A stretch of DNA of 64,000 bases, from the NCBI GenBank assembly GCA_031216915.1, contig CM062296.1, positions 795,745,473 through 795,809,472 on the forward strand. Reading direction: 5' to 3'. Positions within the stretch are counted from its first letter, which is position 1. Each line of letters starts with the position of its first letter. Of this stretch, positions 11,804 to 22,160 are shown one piece after another. Source of the stretch: Pictodentalium vernedei. Taxonomy: Eukaryota > Mollusca > Scaphopoda > Dentaliida > Dentaliidae. The notes beneath the pieces were generated by a model. It was given only the letters and a program-made list of their open reading frames with translations. It ran no database searches and was not told the DNA's origin. Both the position numbers and the translations under genes were made by a program.

Positions 11804-12327
11804 GATAATGGTGGTTTTACGCTATATAAAATTGATTATTATTATCATTATACATTCAGGGTTTTTGAAAATTTATTTTTTTGTGGGACACATTTACTTT
11901 TTGAGGGACCCATTTCCAACATGTATCTTAGTCACAAGAATTTTGCTTATTTATTTTCAAATACATAGATTGTTCAACCACCACATCAAAGGCTATTGCT
12001 GTAATCATGTTTATGGAAATTAATTTGAGCTGATGCGTTTAACCGATTAATAGACTAACCAATGATCAACATCTTGATAAATAAAAAAAAAAGTAATTGC
12101 CCGGTTAACTGTTACTTTTGAACTTCGGTATTATATGGATTAACAAAGGAATAAACTTGCTCCAAAACAAGCAAACATTGTCACACTGGCTCACATCAAT
12201 TATATGAGACAGAGTAATCCATGCAAGTTACACGCTGACATACTTGTTCACTTGCATGATCATTATACTGTATCAGCAGCTGGAAATGGTCATTCTCAAC
12301 CCTTCACCAAATGTGAGTAGCAGACGA
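11804..12327. other. Non-coding DNA, nothing recognised
   Basis: AT-rich sequence between two TIR elements; short frames only, no recognised motif. Confidence 0.6.
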
Positions 12328-12329
12328 TA

Positions 12330-12758
12330 CAGTGGAACCCTGTTAATGGAATAGCCACTTTGCCAATGAAAATTATTCAATTAACAGGAGTATTCAACTA
12401 ACAGGGATTGTGTCTCTTTCCTGTTTCCTAGAGATAAACTTAGCATTTATTCTATTATATCTTGTTTGACAGAGCTCCATGAGCTCTGTCAAACAAGATA
12501 TAATAGATTAAATGACTGTATTGGATGTTCAAAGGACAAATAGGTCTATAAACAAAGGAAAACTGGGGAGAGCCAGGGTAAGTTCTTGACAGGTTACACA
12601 TTTTTTTATTCAATTAACAGGAGTTTACTCTATAACCTATATTCAATTAAGAGGTCAAATTTGTACTGGAGGTATGGCAAATGGTTTTGTGTTGGGAAAT
12701 TATATTCAATTAACAGGGATATACAATTAAGAGATATCCAATTAAGTGGGCTCCACTG
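12330..12758. mobile_element. Pogo/Tigger-like non-autonomous element (429 bp)
   Basis: Ends CAGTGGAACCCTGTTAAT (left) and ATTAAGTGGGCTCCACTG (right), flanked by TA duplications (12328-12329, 12759-12760). CAGTGGAACC termini with TA duplication are typical of the pogo/Tigger group. Repeated ATTCAATTAACAGG motifs lie inside both ends. At 12451-12507 is a 57-bp hairpin with a perfect 27-bp stem (ATTATATCTTGTTTGACAGA arm) and a 3-base loop. No transposase. Confidence 0.85.
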
Positions 12759-12760
12759 TA

Positions 12761-13153
12761 CTTGCACAAAAAAATTCTTGAATTACTAAAGATTTTCAAT
12801 GTTTGTCTCAAAAGCATAGCTTATGAACCCTCATTGAATAAGATCAGATAGCTCGTTCCAATGAGAGGTCATAAGCTATGTTTTGAGACAAAAATTGAAA
12901 ACATAATAAAATTTGAGTGGACATTTTTGCATATGGCGCTGGCTGGTTTTGTCCATTACATTGAGTAAAGTTTTAATTATACTACTCACATTTTGCTAAG
13001 CATCACATATTTGACACATTACTGTGAAATTTTCATGTGACACATTTGCGCTATTTTTGGTGGATATGATTGAGGAATGTATTGAGATGGTCCCCAGTGT
13101 TTACATTAGCTCTCTTAACAGGCAGACTTTTCGTGACAGTCATGGAAAGCATG
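12761..13153. mobile_element. Degraded relative of the piggyBac-like hairpin element
   Basis: About 12797-12900 forms a hairpin, GTCTCAAAAGCATAGCTTAT against ATAAGCTATGTTTTGAGAC, closely similar to the centre of the element at 19187-19743. Flanking sequence (CACAAAAAAATTCTTGAAT and CATTACATTGAGTAAAG) also resembles that family, but the TTAA-bounded ends are not recognisable, so borders are approximate. Confidence 0.5.
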
Positions 13154-13155
13154 TA

Positions 13156-13469
13156 CAGTTAAAACTAGATGTCCTGTCATGAAATGCGCACAAATAACAC
13201 GTTGATATGCGTGTTAATGTACACGTTATGGCCCAAGTAAAGCTATTAAATTCTGTACATATGGCCTGTGCACAAGCAATGTTTCAGCCAATGGACCTCC
13301 GGGTAACCCGGAGGTCCACTGGCAGAAACATTGCATGTGTTTGCTATGAGTAACCAAGAGAACCTGCCGTGCTTTGGATGCCATTCGATATGGCAATTGT
13401 GTGCAATTCCAACGTGCAATTAAGCCTAGATAAGCGCACTATTCGTGACAGGACTTCTAGTTTTAACTG
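13156..13469. mobile_element. TAG-MITE copy b (314 bp)
   Basis: TA (13154-13155), CAGTTAAAACTAGATGTCCT, right end AGGACTTCTAGTTTTAACTG, TA. One mismatch between the ends (GAAG versus GATG). Orientation A. It lies 108 bp upstream of the Tc1-like transposase ATG at 13578. A spurious reading frame starting MTGLLVLTV arises from its right end. Confidence 0.95.
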
Positions 13470-14162
13470 TACCCCTTGATTTTCATGATGTTTTTGTGTA
13501 CTGTCAACATGTACATGAGATGTGGAGGGTATTCAGTCTTCATTTCAACACAAACCCTTGTGATTTAATGATTGAATATGGCAAATGCAAATGTAAGAAG
13601 ACTGCAGCAGAAATGTGGCGGGCTGTAGGGATGGGGGAACAGGGGGCTACCCATCATCAAGTTGGTGAAGCCCTTGGTGTGCACCATACGGTGATCACCA
13701 AAGCCTGGGCAAGATTTCAGCAGAATGGCACACCAGTCAGACGACATGGTGGTGGCAGAGACATGGGCAACATCTGCAGCTGAAGACAGGTTTTTGATCA
13801 TTCAGGCCCCAGAGACCAGCTGACCAGGCGACTGGGACGAAAAAGTCGCCTTGGATTGCATAATTTCGCTCTGACTTCACAAAAAGCGAAATCGTGTCGC
13901 CCTGTAATTTGTAAATTCCCAATTGACCTACCTTGAAATTAGGTGAATTCACGTAGAATTTACAAAGTAATTTCCATCTGAAAAGAGTATTATTGCTAGG
14001 GTTAATTGTTATTGTGACTAATTTTCATAGTAACTAAAAATAAAATCAGCATCTAAAAACAATGCCCGATTAATAATGTAATCGCGAACCATCTTGGCTG
14101 CACTGAAATTAGGTGACAAGTCGTCAAGTTAAGACAAGATTTTCTATTTAAGCTATCTGTAA

Positions 14163-16126
14163 AATGAAAGTGTCAATGACACTGTAGCTTAACGTGTTAA
14201 GACATGTACATGTATAGTATGTGACACAGCAATGACAAACATCTAGGTAATGACTTGATACAAAGGTACATATAAAGTATTGTAACGGTCTGTACATAAA
14301 TACTGACCGTAGCCTGTAACAAATGTATAGGTAAAGTATTGTAAAGGTGGGTGACAGTCAGATGCTAAACTAGAAAAGAAATCTTTGAGTCCCAGAGTGG
14401 GTCTGACTGAACCCCAAAATATTTGTTCTCATAGCACAGTGATAACAAAGGCACCCCAAAACACACTCTTTCCTGTCCCAAGGTGAAAAGAAAGGTACCC
14501 AAGAAGTTTTGTGAAGATCAGTTCATAAATACGAGCTATATAGAAGTTGTGACAAAAAACTGATTGGACCTAATTTTGGTCAAAATCGCCACTGGCAGCC
14601 ATCTTGAATTTTGGACCGCACCCAGAAACACTCATTCTCGTCCCAAGGTGATAACAAAGGTACCCAAGAAGTTTCGTGAAGATCGGTTGATAAATACAGC
14701 CTCTAGCCCAAGCTGTATTGACATGTGCACTTACAGTGTATAAGCTGCACTGAATAAATCAAAGTTCATCTAATTTGCATAATTTCTGCACAAGAAAAAA
14801 ACCTGTACTATATGTGATGTATTCCATGTTACTAAACATTCATACAAGAATTTATTCAAATCAGAACTTTCATACAGCAGTTCTGTACAAAAAACTGATT
14901 AGACCTAATTTCAGTACAAAATGGCCACTGGCAACCATCTTGAATTTTGGACCGCACCCAGAAACACTCGTTCTCGTCCCAAGGTGATAACAAAGGTACC
15001 CAAGACGTTTCGTGAAGATCGGTTCATAAGTACAGATTCTAGTCCGAGCCATATTGACATGTGTACTAAACACTGTACTTACTGTGTGTAAGTAGCACTG
15101 AAAAAATCAAAGTTCATCTACAGTTAAAACTAGAAGTCCTGTCACGAATAGTGCGCTTATCTAGGCTTAATTGTGAGTTGGAATTGCGCGCAATTGCCAT
15201 ATCGAATGGCATCCAGAGCACGGCAGGTTCTCTTGGTAACTCATAGCAAACACATGCAATGTTTCTGCCAATGGACCTCCGGGTTACCCAGAGGTCCATT
15301 GGCTGAAACATTGCTTGTGCACAGGCCATATGTATAGAATTTGATAGCTTTACTTGGGCCTTAACACGTACATTAACGCGCATATCAACGTGCTATTTGT
15401 GCGCATTTCATGACAGGACTTCAAGTTTTAACTGTAATTTGCATAATTTCTGCACGAGAAAAAAACCAGTATTATATGTGATGTATCTCGTCGTACTAAA
15501 CATTCACACAAAAAATTATTCAAATCAGCACTTTCATATGGAAGTTCTGCGCAAAAATCTGATTGCACCTAACTTTGTACAAAATGATTGCCATCGGCCA
15601 TCTTGAATTTCGGTCCGGACCCCAAAACACTCGTTCTCATCCCACGGTGATACCAAAGGTACCCAAGAAGTTTCATAAAGATCGGTTCAAAAATACGGCC
15701 TCTAGCCCAAGCCGTATTGGCATTTGCACTTACAGTGCTGAAAGTAACACTAAATACATCAAAGTTAGTCTAATTTGCATAATTTATGCACGCGAAAAAA
15801 ATCTGTATTATACGTGATGTATCCCATGGTACTAAACATTCATACAAAAAATTATTCAAATCAGCGCTTTCATATGGAACTTCTGCACAAAAATCTGATT
15901 GCACTTAATTTTGTATAAAATGGCTGCCAGCAGCCAACTTGAATTTCGGATCGGACCCAAAAACACTCGTTCTCGTCCCACGGTCATAATAACGGTACCC
16001 AAGAAGTTTCATAAAGATCGGTTCATAAATACAGCCTCTAGCCCGAGCCGTATTGAATTGTTGACGGACAGACAGACGACTGGCCATGGCATAAGCTCAA
16101 ATTTGGCTTTGCCAAAGTTGAGCTAA
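14163..16126 (+). repeat. Family B copy B1, both ends present
   Basis: The 5' end reads AATGAAAGTGTCAATGACAC followed by AGCTTAACGTGTTAAG. A single-copy lead (about 14180-14420) precedes tandem units of about 340 bp with ACAAAATGGC, CATCTTGAATTTTGGACCGC, AACACTCGTTCTCGTCCCA and CCAAGAAGTTTCGTGAAGAT. The 3' end has GACGGACAGACAGACGAC, then the hairpin AAGCTCAAATTTGG...AAAGTTGAGCTAATAA. About 1.65 kb without the TAG-MITE inside it (15121-15434). Same overall plan as family A with unrelated monomers. No protein domain recognised. Confidence 0.85.
15121..15434. mobile_element. TAG-MITE copy c (314 bp), inside family B
   Basis: Inserted into the family B sequence TTCATCTAATTTGC. The left flank ends TTCATCTA and the right flank begins TAATTTGC, while uninterrupted sister units (for example near 14765 and 31215) read TTCATCTAATTTGC. 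This directly shows a TA duplication. Orientation B. Confidence 0.97.
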
Positions 16127-17432
16127 TAAGTATTTTTCACACTCAGCATTTTTTTTTCTGGGGAGCAGTTTTTCATAAAACAGCACTTTTTCATAAAAGC
16201 TGAAGTTTTAATTTCAATCTGGATTTTATTTTTGTGCAAGACATTTTGAAAACCAAAACAGTATATTGACCTACTTTTTACTCACTCTGGAGCAAGAAAT
16301 GGACACACTTGAATTGTTTAATTCAAGGCTGATCTGTCTTTTCTAAAAAGTAAATGCCCATTTGAATTTGAATTGTAAACTTTTCTTTTTATAAATAAAT
16401 TAATACAGAGAGGCATGTTTTTTTCTGGTAAACAATTCTTTGTACCAATATATTTACACATAGAGATGTGTTATTGCCCAATTGTAGTGATTTATTTTTG
16501 TGAGAGATGAAAATATAATATACCGGTAGATCATGCGAATGCAGAATCATCGCTCTACATTTTCTTCTCACTGCTCCATTTCATCTGACTTCTCCCTAAA
16601 GTCAGTTGAGGGAGAAGTGACTTCTCCCTCGAATTACCCTCTCTGTCAGGCCCGTAGGAACTGCGTTGACACAGCAACCCAGCTTCGCAGCGACCTTCAG
16701 AATGCATCCGTGGTAAATGTTTCGACGCAGACTATCCAGGCAACGTTGCACGAAGGTGGTCTCCGATCGAGAAGACCATGTATTCGTATTCAGCTGTCCC
16801 AGAACCACCACCAGGCAATATATCAATAGGCCATGGATGACGTTGGATGGACCAGAGAAGATTGGCGACCTGTCCTTTTTATAGATGAGTCAAGGTACTG
16901 CCTAGACAATGCAGATAGGCATTCTATGGTATGGAGAAGACCAGGAGAGCGATTCCATGCAGCCAACATTGCTGAGCATGACTGCTATGGTGGAGGGTCA
17001 ATAATGGTCTGTGGCGGCATCAGCTGGGATGGACGTACAGAGCTCTGTGTCCTTGACTGTGGTATATTGACTGCACAGCGGTATACTGATGAGGTCCTGG
17101 ATGCCCACGTCAGATTGTATGCAGGTGCAGTGGGTGACAGATTCATTCTGATGGACAATAATGCCCCTCCTCATGTTGTCCATGCTGTCCGGGAGTACCA
17201 ACAGAGGGAGGGGATTGAGCGTATGGACTGGCCAGCAAGATCCCCTGACCTCAACCCAATCGAACATGTCTCGAATGAGTTGCAGCTTGCAATTTCAGTC
17301 TGTCCAGTCCAACCAAGAAGTGTCCAGGAGCTTGGTGCCATGCTGGTCCAAAAATGGAACAACATCCCACAAAGGGCCATCTGGAACCTGATTGGGAGCA
17401 TGAGAAGGCATTGTAAAGCTGTTATTAACTAA

Positions 17433-18108
17433 TTAACGATAATGGGTCTCATATTCGATATTGAACCCATATCAGTTCGCTCCATCAACTTTTTGGCAAA
17501 TTTGAAAAAGTTCCTCTTTTTTTCCCAAAATATCCATTTTCCATGGTTATCGTATTCAAAAGCTAAAAAATAATGTCAAATACAAACAAACTCTAATTTC
17601 TGTGCTTAAATCATTAAAGATATAACTAGATATAAAATATATACACTTTTCATAACAATATTTCAACTAAAACGTAAAACAGGTAGTTGGATATATACTT
17701 GGTGCTTAACAAACTTTGAGTAGTATATATAAATCATCAACGGTACAGCAATTATTCAGCTACCTATTAGGGCAAGTGATTAATCGGTTAACCAAGGTTA
17801 ATCCATGCGATTAATCGATCAAGAAAACCCCTTATTCATTTCAGCTCTAAAAATGAATCTAATTTTATTAAATTTTTGTTTGATGAAATAATGCTTAGAA
17901 TGGTAAATGGGTCTCCTTAACAAGCATTTGCAAGATTGTCACAGGAATGAAACGACTGTTCTCGCAATTTGCGAAACCCTGTATGCATCAACATTAAAAA
18001 ACAGAACAGACCATAAAAGGAACCAAATAATGGAGAAGGAAACACAAGATGAAATTCCCAGGGTTGAAACATCCTACAAGACCGAAATTCCCTGCCAACA
18101 TTCCATAC
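17433..18108. other. Non-coding DNA downstream of the transposase
   Basis: AT-rich. GATTAATCGGTTAACC near 17780 resembles hAT-type terminal sequence but no partner end was found. A short frame at 17907-18119 has no recognised motif. Confidence 0.5.
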
Positions 18109-18109
18109 A

Positions 18110-18742
18110 ACAGTATTAATTAAACAATAACATGATTGTTGTCGGGCATTATGGTTCGTGAGCGGCCCTGCATCGATGTTGAACAGCCCGAGGGTTTATT
18201 AAAGGCCCGAGATGAAGTCGAGGGCCGTTAATAAGCCCAAGGGCTGTTCAACATCGATGCAGGGCCGCTCACGAACCATTATGCCCGACAACAATCATGT
18301 TATTAATATTATTACCACTACGTAATTTGTAATTTTACACATTTCCAAAATGATATCGCAGCAATCAAAAGACACAAAATTTAATAAAACAGAAACATTT
18401 TATTTGGGACCACGTAACTCAAAGAACGTTTTGAAAATGTTTTGATGATGTCAGTCACTTAGGAACACCATAATAGTAATTAATAGTGCAGTTATTCAAA
18501 GTTGCACCAGCCATCACAGCCGCAACATGGCGAAAGCATCAACTTTTCCTTGCGAGTTCTCGCCTCATTTCTAAATTTTCAATTCTAAAAGACGTCACGT
18601 GACAAGAGGGCCGATAATGAATTTTGTTTTCCATTAGCGGCCCTCCTATCACGTGACTCCCGAGCAATAGAGGATATGATTGCCCGTTAAATCGACATTA
18701 ATGCAGTAGGAAACGCCCTGCAAAGTGGTAATAATATTCATC
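18110..18742. mobile_element. Palindrome-rich element(s) with ATATTATTACCACT ends
   Basis: From about 18120 to 18306 is a palindrome of roughly 190 bp (AACATGATTGTTGTCGGGCA arm; centre GGCCCGAGATGAAGTCGAGGGCC region). Immediately beyond, AATATTATTACCACT at about 18306-18320 is inverted as AGTGGTAATAATATT at about 18726-18740. Just inside, GTCACGTGACAAGAGGGCCG pairs with CGGCCCTCCTATCACGTGAC (about 18594-18659). Whether this is one element or two adjoining ones is unclear. No coding sequence. Confidence 0.6.
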
Positions 18743-18846
18743 AACAACGGAAACTGAAAACAGAAGTAACAAATTGTAAAATATTGTTTTCAAAGAATAG
18801 GTCATGAAACTTTAATGTAATCTTCATCGTGTGAGAGTTGCCCATA

Positions 18847-19160
18847 CAGTTAAAACTAGAAGTTCTGTCACAAATAGTGCGCTTATGTAGGCTTAATTGT
18901 GCATTGGAATTGCACGCAGTTGCCATATCAAATCGCACCCAAAGCACAGCAGGTTCTCCTGGTTACTCATAGCAAACGCATGCAATGTTTCTGCCAATGG
19001 ACCTCCGGGTTATCCGGAGGTCCATTGGCTGATACATTGCTTGTGCACAGGCCATATGTACAGAATTTGATAGCTTTACTTGGGCCATAACGCACACATT
19101 AACGCGGATATCAACGTGCTATTTGTGCGCATTTCATGACAGGACTTCTAGTTTTAACTG
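18847..19160. mobile_element. TAG-MITE copy d (314 bp)
   Basis: TA-CAGTTAAAACTAGAAGTTCT ... AGGACTTCTAGTTTTAACTG-TA. Orientation B. Central hairpin intact (CCTCCGGGTTATCCGGAGG). Confidence 0.95.
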
Positions 19161-19186
19161 TAGCTTGCAATATCTTGTCATTTTAA

Positions 19187-19743
19187 CCCTTTACCCAACA
19201 TAATGGTCAAATCCGGCCAGCACTATTCACAAAAATCATTCAATTTTCATTATTTTTTTCATTTTTTGTCCCAAAACCTTAGCTTATGACCCCTCATTGG
19301 AATGTGCGCATTGAGCTCATTCCAACGAGGGGTCATTACAGTTAAAACTAGAAGTCCTGTCCTGAAATGCACATAAATAGCATGTCGATTTGCGCGTTAA
19401 TCTACGCGTTATGACGATGGTAAGGCTATCAAATTCTGCACATACGGCCTGTACACAAGCAAAGTTTCAGTCAATGGACCTCCGGGTAACCCGGAGGTCC
19501 ATTGGCTGGAACATTGCTTGTGTTTGCTATGGGTAACAAGGAGAACCTGCCATGCTTTAGGTGCCATTCGATATGGAAATTGTGCGCAATTCCTTCGCGC
19601 AATTAAGCCTAGATAAGCGCACAGTTCGTGACAGGACTTCTAGTTTTAACTTTAGCTATGCTTTTGATGCAAGAAGTAATAAAAATTAGTTATTCAAGAA
19701 TTTTATTTTCAAGTGTCGTCTGCTTTTCGTGTTAGGTAAAGGG
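19187..19743. mobile_element. piggyBac-like non-autonomous element with TTAA duplication
   Basis: TTAA (19183-19186) then CCCTTTACCCAACA on the left, and GTTAGGTAAAGGG then TTAA (19744-19747) on the right. TTAA target and CCCTTT-type ends are the piggyBac hallmark. The centre is a hairpin (AGCTTATGACCCCTCATTGG / CCAACGAGGGGTCAT...AGCTATG), one arm of which is split by TAG-MITE e (19339-19652). Without it the element is about 243 bp. Relatives of the hairpin occur near 12797, 40500 and 43230. Confidence 0.82.
19339..19652. mobile_element. TAG-MITE copy e (314 bp), inside the piggyBac-like element
   Basis: TA-CAGTTAAAACTAGAAGTCCT ... right end TTTTAACTT-TA (one change). It splits GGGGTCAT from AGCTATG in the host element's hairpin arm. 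Orientation A. It is among the more diverged copies (CAGTCAATGG and GGCTGGAAC in the central arms). Confidence 0.95.
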
Positions 19744-19747
19744 TTAA

Positions 19748-20160
19748 AGTAAAATAATATGAACATGACTCAATTTTATTTGATTGTTAATCACCAAAAT
19801 ACAAAAGATTGTCAACAGTTTATAAAGTAAGTACATTGCTAAAATTTCTGACTTTTTGAGGGGAAAAATGTGTGAGTTATACAAGAGCTGGAACATTGCA
19901 CTTCTATTACTGGAGAACCTGCACGTGGAGGCAGTAATTTGAGTTTACAAAAAAAACACGATACAGCTGTTATCAGTTTTTTTGGCCTCAAAAAATGAAA
20001 TCAAATTGCAAATTTCAATACGATCCATCTCTGACAATGGCACCCCTATTCATTTTATTGGTTTGAGGTGACTGACTCATTCAGTTTTCAGACAAAACAT
20101 TTGGCCACTGTAATCGTGTTCTGCTCAACTTGGTCAAGATCTGAGCTAGCTTTCCCAAAA
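19748..20160. other. Non-coding DNA, nothing recognised
   Basis: AT-rich sequence without recognised frames or repeats, ending where the SINE head begins. Confidence 0.55.
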
Positions 20161-20235
20161 AAAGCATGGTGGCTCAGTGGTTACAGGACTGTACATCAAA
20201 CCTAAAGGTTCACGGGTCAATCCCCACCAGGGGTA

Positions 20236-20586
20236 TAGTTAAAACTAGAAGCCCTGTCATGAACTGTGCACTTGTCTAGGCTTAATTGCTCTTAGAAATT
20301 TGACGCAGAAATTGCGTGCAATTGTCATATCAAATGGCATCAAAAAGCATGGCATATTCTCCTGGTTACTGATACCAAACACAGGCAATGTTTCTGCCAA
20401 TGGACCTCCAGGCTACCTCCGTGGACCTCCAGGTTATCCTGAGGTCCATTGACTGAAACATTGCTTGTGCACAGGTCATACGTACAAAATTTGATAGTCT
20501 TACTATGGTCATAATGCGTAGATTAACGCACAGATCAACATGCTATTTTGTGTGCATTTTCATGACAGGACTTCTAGTTTTAACTG
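20236..20586. mobile_element. TAG-MITE copy f (351 bp, enlarged)
   Basis: TA flanks; left end TAGTTAAAACTAGAAGCCCT (first base changed), right end normal. It is longer than the 314-bp norm partly because the central hairpin contains a local repeat (GGACCTCCAGGCTACCTCC then GGACCTCCAGGTTATCC). The most diverged full copy. Orientation B. Confidence 0.92.
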
Positions 20587-20681
20587 TAACAATGTTGTGT
20601 CCTTGGGCAAGGCACCTAATCCTGATTGCCCACAGGAGTATTGCACATTGATGATGGAGATGTCTTCAACCAACGCTAGTA

Positions 20682-20995
20682 CAGTTAAAACTAGAAGTCC
20701 TGTCACGAATAGTGTGCTTATTTAGGCTTAATTGCGCATTGGAATTGCGCGCAATTGCCATATCGAATGGTATCCAAAGCACGGCAGGTTCTCTTGGTCA
20801 CTCATAGCAAACACATGCAATGTTTCTGCCAATGGACCTCTGGGTTACCCAGAGGTCCATTGGCTGAAACATTGCTTGTGCACAGGCCTTATGTACAGAA
20901 TTTGATAGCTTTACTTGGGCCTTAACGCGTACATTAACACGCATATCAACAGGTTATTTGTGCGCATTTCATGACAGGACTTCTAGTTTTAACTG
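20682..20995. mobile_element. TAG-MITE copy g (314 bp)
   Basis: TA-CAGTTAAAACTAGAAGTCCT ... AGGACTTCTAGTTTTAACTG-TA, inserted in the SINE body 94 bp after copy f. Orientation B. Confidence 0.95.
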
Positions 20996-21120
20996 TACGT
21001 TGGGGAGTTTGACAGCTGCTCGCTGCTGCTCAGTGGTTCTCTCTGGGTACTCCAGCTTTCTTTTCCCCATAAAACTGTCAGGTGGCCCTGGCTGTCGAAA
21101 GTGTTATTAAAGCACAATAA

Positions 21121-21517
21121 GGCCTAAAAAAAATTTATTTCTCGCGCCCTCCCATGTGGTTCTTTTGGCTACAGCATTCTCTCTTTTTATAACCAATGCA
21201 AACTTCAAAAAAATAAAAATTAAATTGTTTATGTCTGATATTTTACCCAAGTTAATAAAATTGATAAATTTGTCCCTTGAGTGCAACAAGGCTTTGGAAT
21301 GCTGTAGCATTGCAAAGCCTTCTTGCACTCAAGGGACGAAATACACCACCACCCATGCTTTCGGGATTGTAGATTTTGACAGAGAACAGCCAAGAACATG
21401 AACTTTTTATGGCAAAGAAAAAATTACAAAAAATAAAAAATACAATAAAAAACCGCCTGCCCGCACACAATTGTACAAAAAATGGCCTGAGAAACAGAAA
21501 ATCTACTTTATGAGGCC
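21121..21517. mobile_element. PIF/Harbinger-like MITE, copy 1 (TAA duplication)
   Basis: TAA at 21118-21120 and 21518-21520 flank GGCCTAAAA... and ...CTTTATGAGGCC. The central hairpin GTCCCTTGAGTGCAACAAGG / CTTCTTGCACTCAAGGGAC is shared with copies at 22950 and 40636. A 3-bp TWA target with GGCC ends suggests PIF/Harbinger. The inner end motifs (CTGTTTCTCAGGCC and complement) are well kept at one end only. No transposase. Confidence 0.8.
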
Positions 21518-21520
21518 TAA

Positions 21521-22160
21521 AGAAAGAATGCTTTTCCAAACCTGGAGCCAAATTGCAAGTATTAGGAGTACCCTTGCAAATCTCCAGAACCCATTGATAC
21601 CAACATTTTCGAATTTCTTCAAATGGTTGAGTATTAGAAACCAATATCATGGCTCTATTGAAAAGTGATGAAAGCCATTTTAGTGGCTTTACACTGAATG
21701 CATTTAGCTCGTTGTTTGCTCAGCAGTATAACAAAGATTGTTTATATGATTTGGCTTTGTTAATATTTATTGGAAAGTGGAACTGGTAATTCACCCTCAG
21801 CGATCAGCAGTGCCGAGGAAACGAAAAATATCCACAGCAAAAGTACTGCGGAGGATAGCTTCTTCAGAAAGCTCTGTGGTGGCAAGGCAGAAAATAAGCA
21901 GCCTGTCATCTGCAAAATGAGGCCCCCATAGGGTGAATTTAGTGATGCTACCCTGCACAGCAGGGTAGCATCATTAAATTCACCCTCTGTGAACCTCAAT
22001 CCGAATCAGGGTCTCAAAACTAAACAGAAACAGAAAGAGGTACCCAGAGGATAAATTGGTCCACTGTATGGGATAGCATCATCAAATTCACCCTCTGGGG
22101 ACCTCATTCTGCAAATGTCAGACTGCTTATTTTCAGGCTTGTGTGGTGGCAGAAACTGCA
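21521..22160. repeat. Unique DNA and nested inverted repeats
   Basis: A small hairpin at 21930-21986 (AGGGTGAATTTAGTGATGCT arm, near-perfect) sits within a larger imperfect inverted repeat: about 21868-21985 pairs with about 22060-22150, sharing GAATTTGATGATGCTATCCC-type and AATAAGCAGCCTGTCATCTG-type segments. Probably a fold-back MITE with an internal duplication. The preceding 21521-21860 shows nothing recognised. Confidence 0.6.

Larger units (their letters stand above)
13810..16645. mobile_element. hAT-like insertion inside the transposase, 8-bp TSD TCAGGCCC
   Basis: TCAGGCCC occurs at 13802-13809 and 16646-16653. Removing the intervening 2836 bp and one copy restores a continuous family-typical reading (IIQA then RRN), which independently fixes the borders. 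The ends are CAGAGACC on the left and ...CCCTCTCTG on the right, giving a 6-bp inverted match CAGAGA. An 8-bp duplication with CAGNG-type ends points to hAT. Its own arms are about 353 bp (left, with a GGCGACT...AGTCGCC hairpin) and about 519 bp (right, with CTTCTCCCT/AGGGAGAAG inverted repeats). The middle is a family B repeat. No transposase seen. Confidence 0.82.
13578..17432 (+). pseudogene. Tc1-like DDE transposase, split by an insertion and otherwise mutated
   Basis: Two blocks, 13578-13809 and 16654-17432, together span 1011 nt (336 codons plus stop), the usual Tc1-like transposase length. Block 1 encodes the N-terminal helix-turn-helix region (MWRAVGMGEQG, HHQVGEALGVHHTVITK, RRHGGGR), then AAEDRFLIIQA after a frame change. 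Two compensating frame changes (near 13608 and 13765) put this HTH stretch out of register. Block 2 starts with ARRNCVDTATQLR, continues VSTQTIQATLHEGGLRSRRP, has an in-frame TAG at 16827-16829 where the family usually has tryptophan, then the catalytic domain: FIDESRY (first Asp), LMDNNAPPH (second) and SPDLNPIEHV (Glu). The usual MDDNAPxH reads MDNNAPPH, so the second catalytic Asp may be Asn (17157-17159). Between the blocks is a 2.8-kb insertion with an 8-bp duplication. It cannot make active protein. Family identification is firm; element TIRs were not found. Confidence 0.92.
20163..21113 (+). mobile_element. tRNA-derived SINE split by two TAG-MITEs
   Basis: The head (20163-20235) has a good pol III A box, TGGCTCAGTGG, and a degraded B box, GGGTCAATCC. 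After TAG-MITE f the body continues at 20589 with TTGTGTCCTTGGGCAAGGCA, a conserved motif of many animal SINE bodies (V-domain type). After TAG-MITE g it resumes at 20998 with GTTGGGGAGTTTGACAGC and CTCTCTGGGTACTCCAGC, ending near 21113. Each junction carries a TA duplication. The SINE alone is about 280 bp. Exact 3' end and target duplication not resolved. Confidence 0.75.

Noticed and set aside
20163-20235. A functional tRNA gene
   Set aside because: A and B boxes are present but the acceptor and anticodon stems do not form and a SINE body follows.
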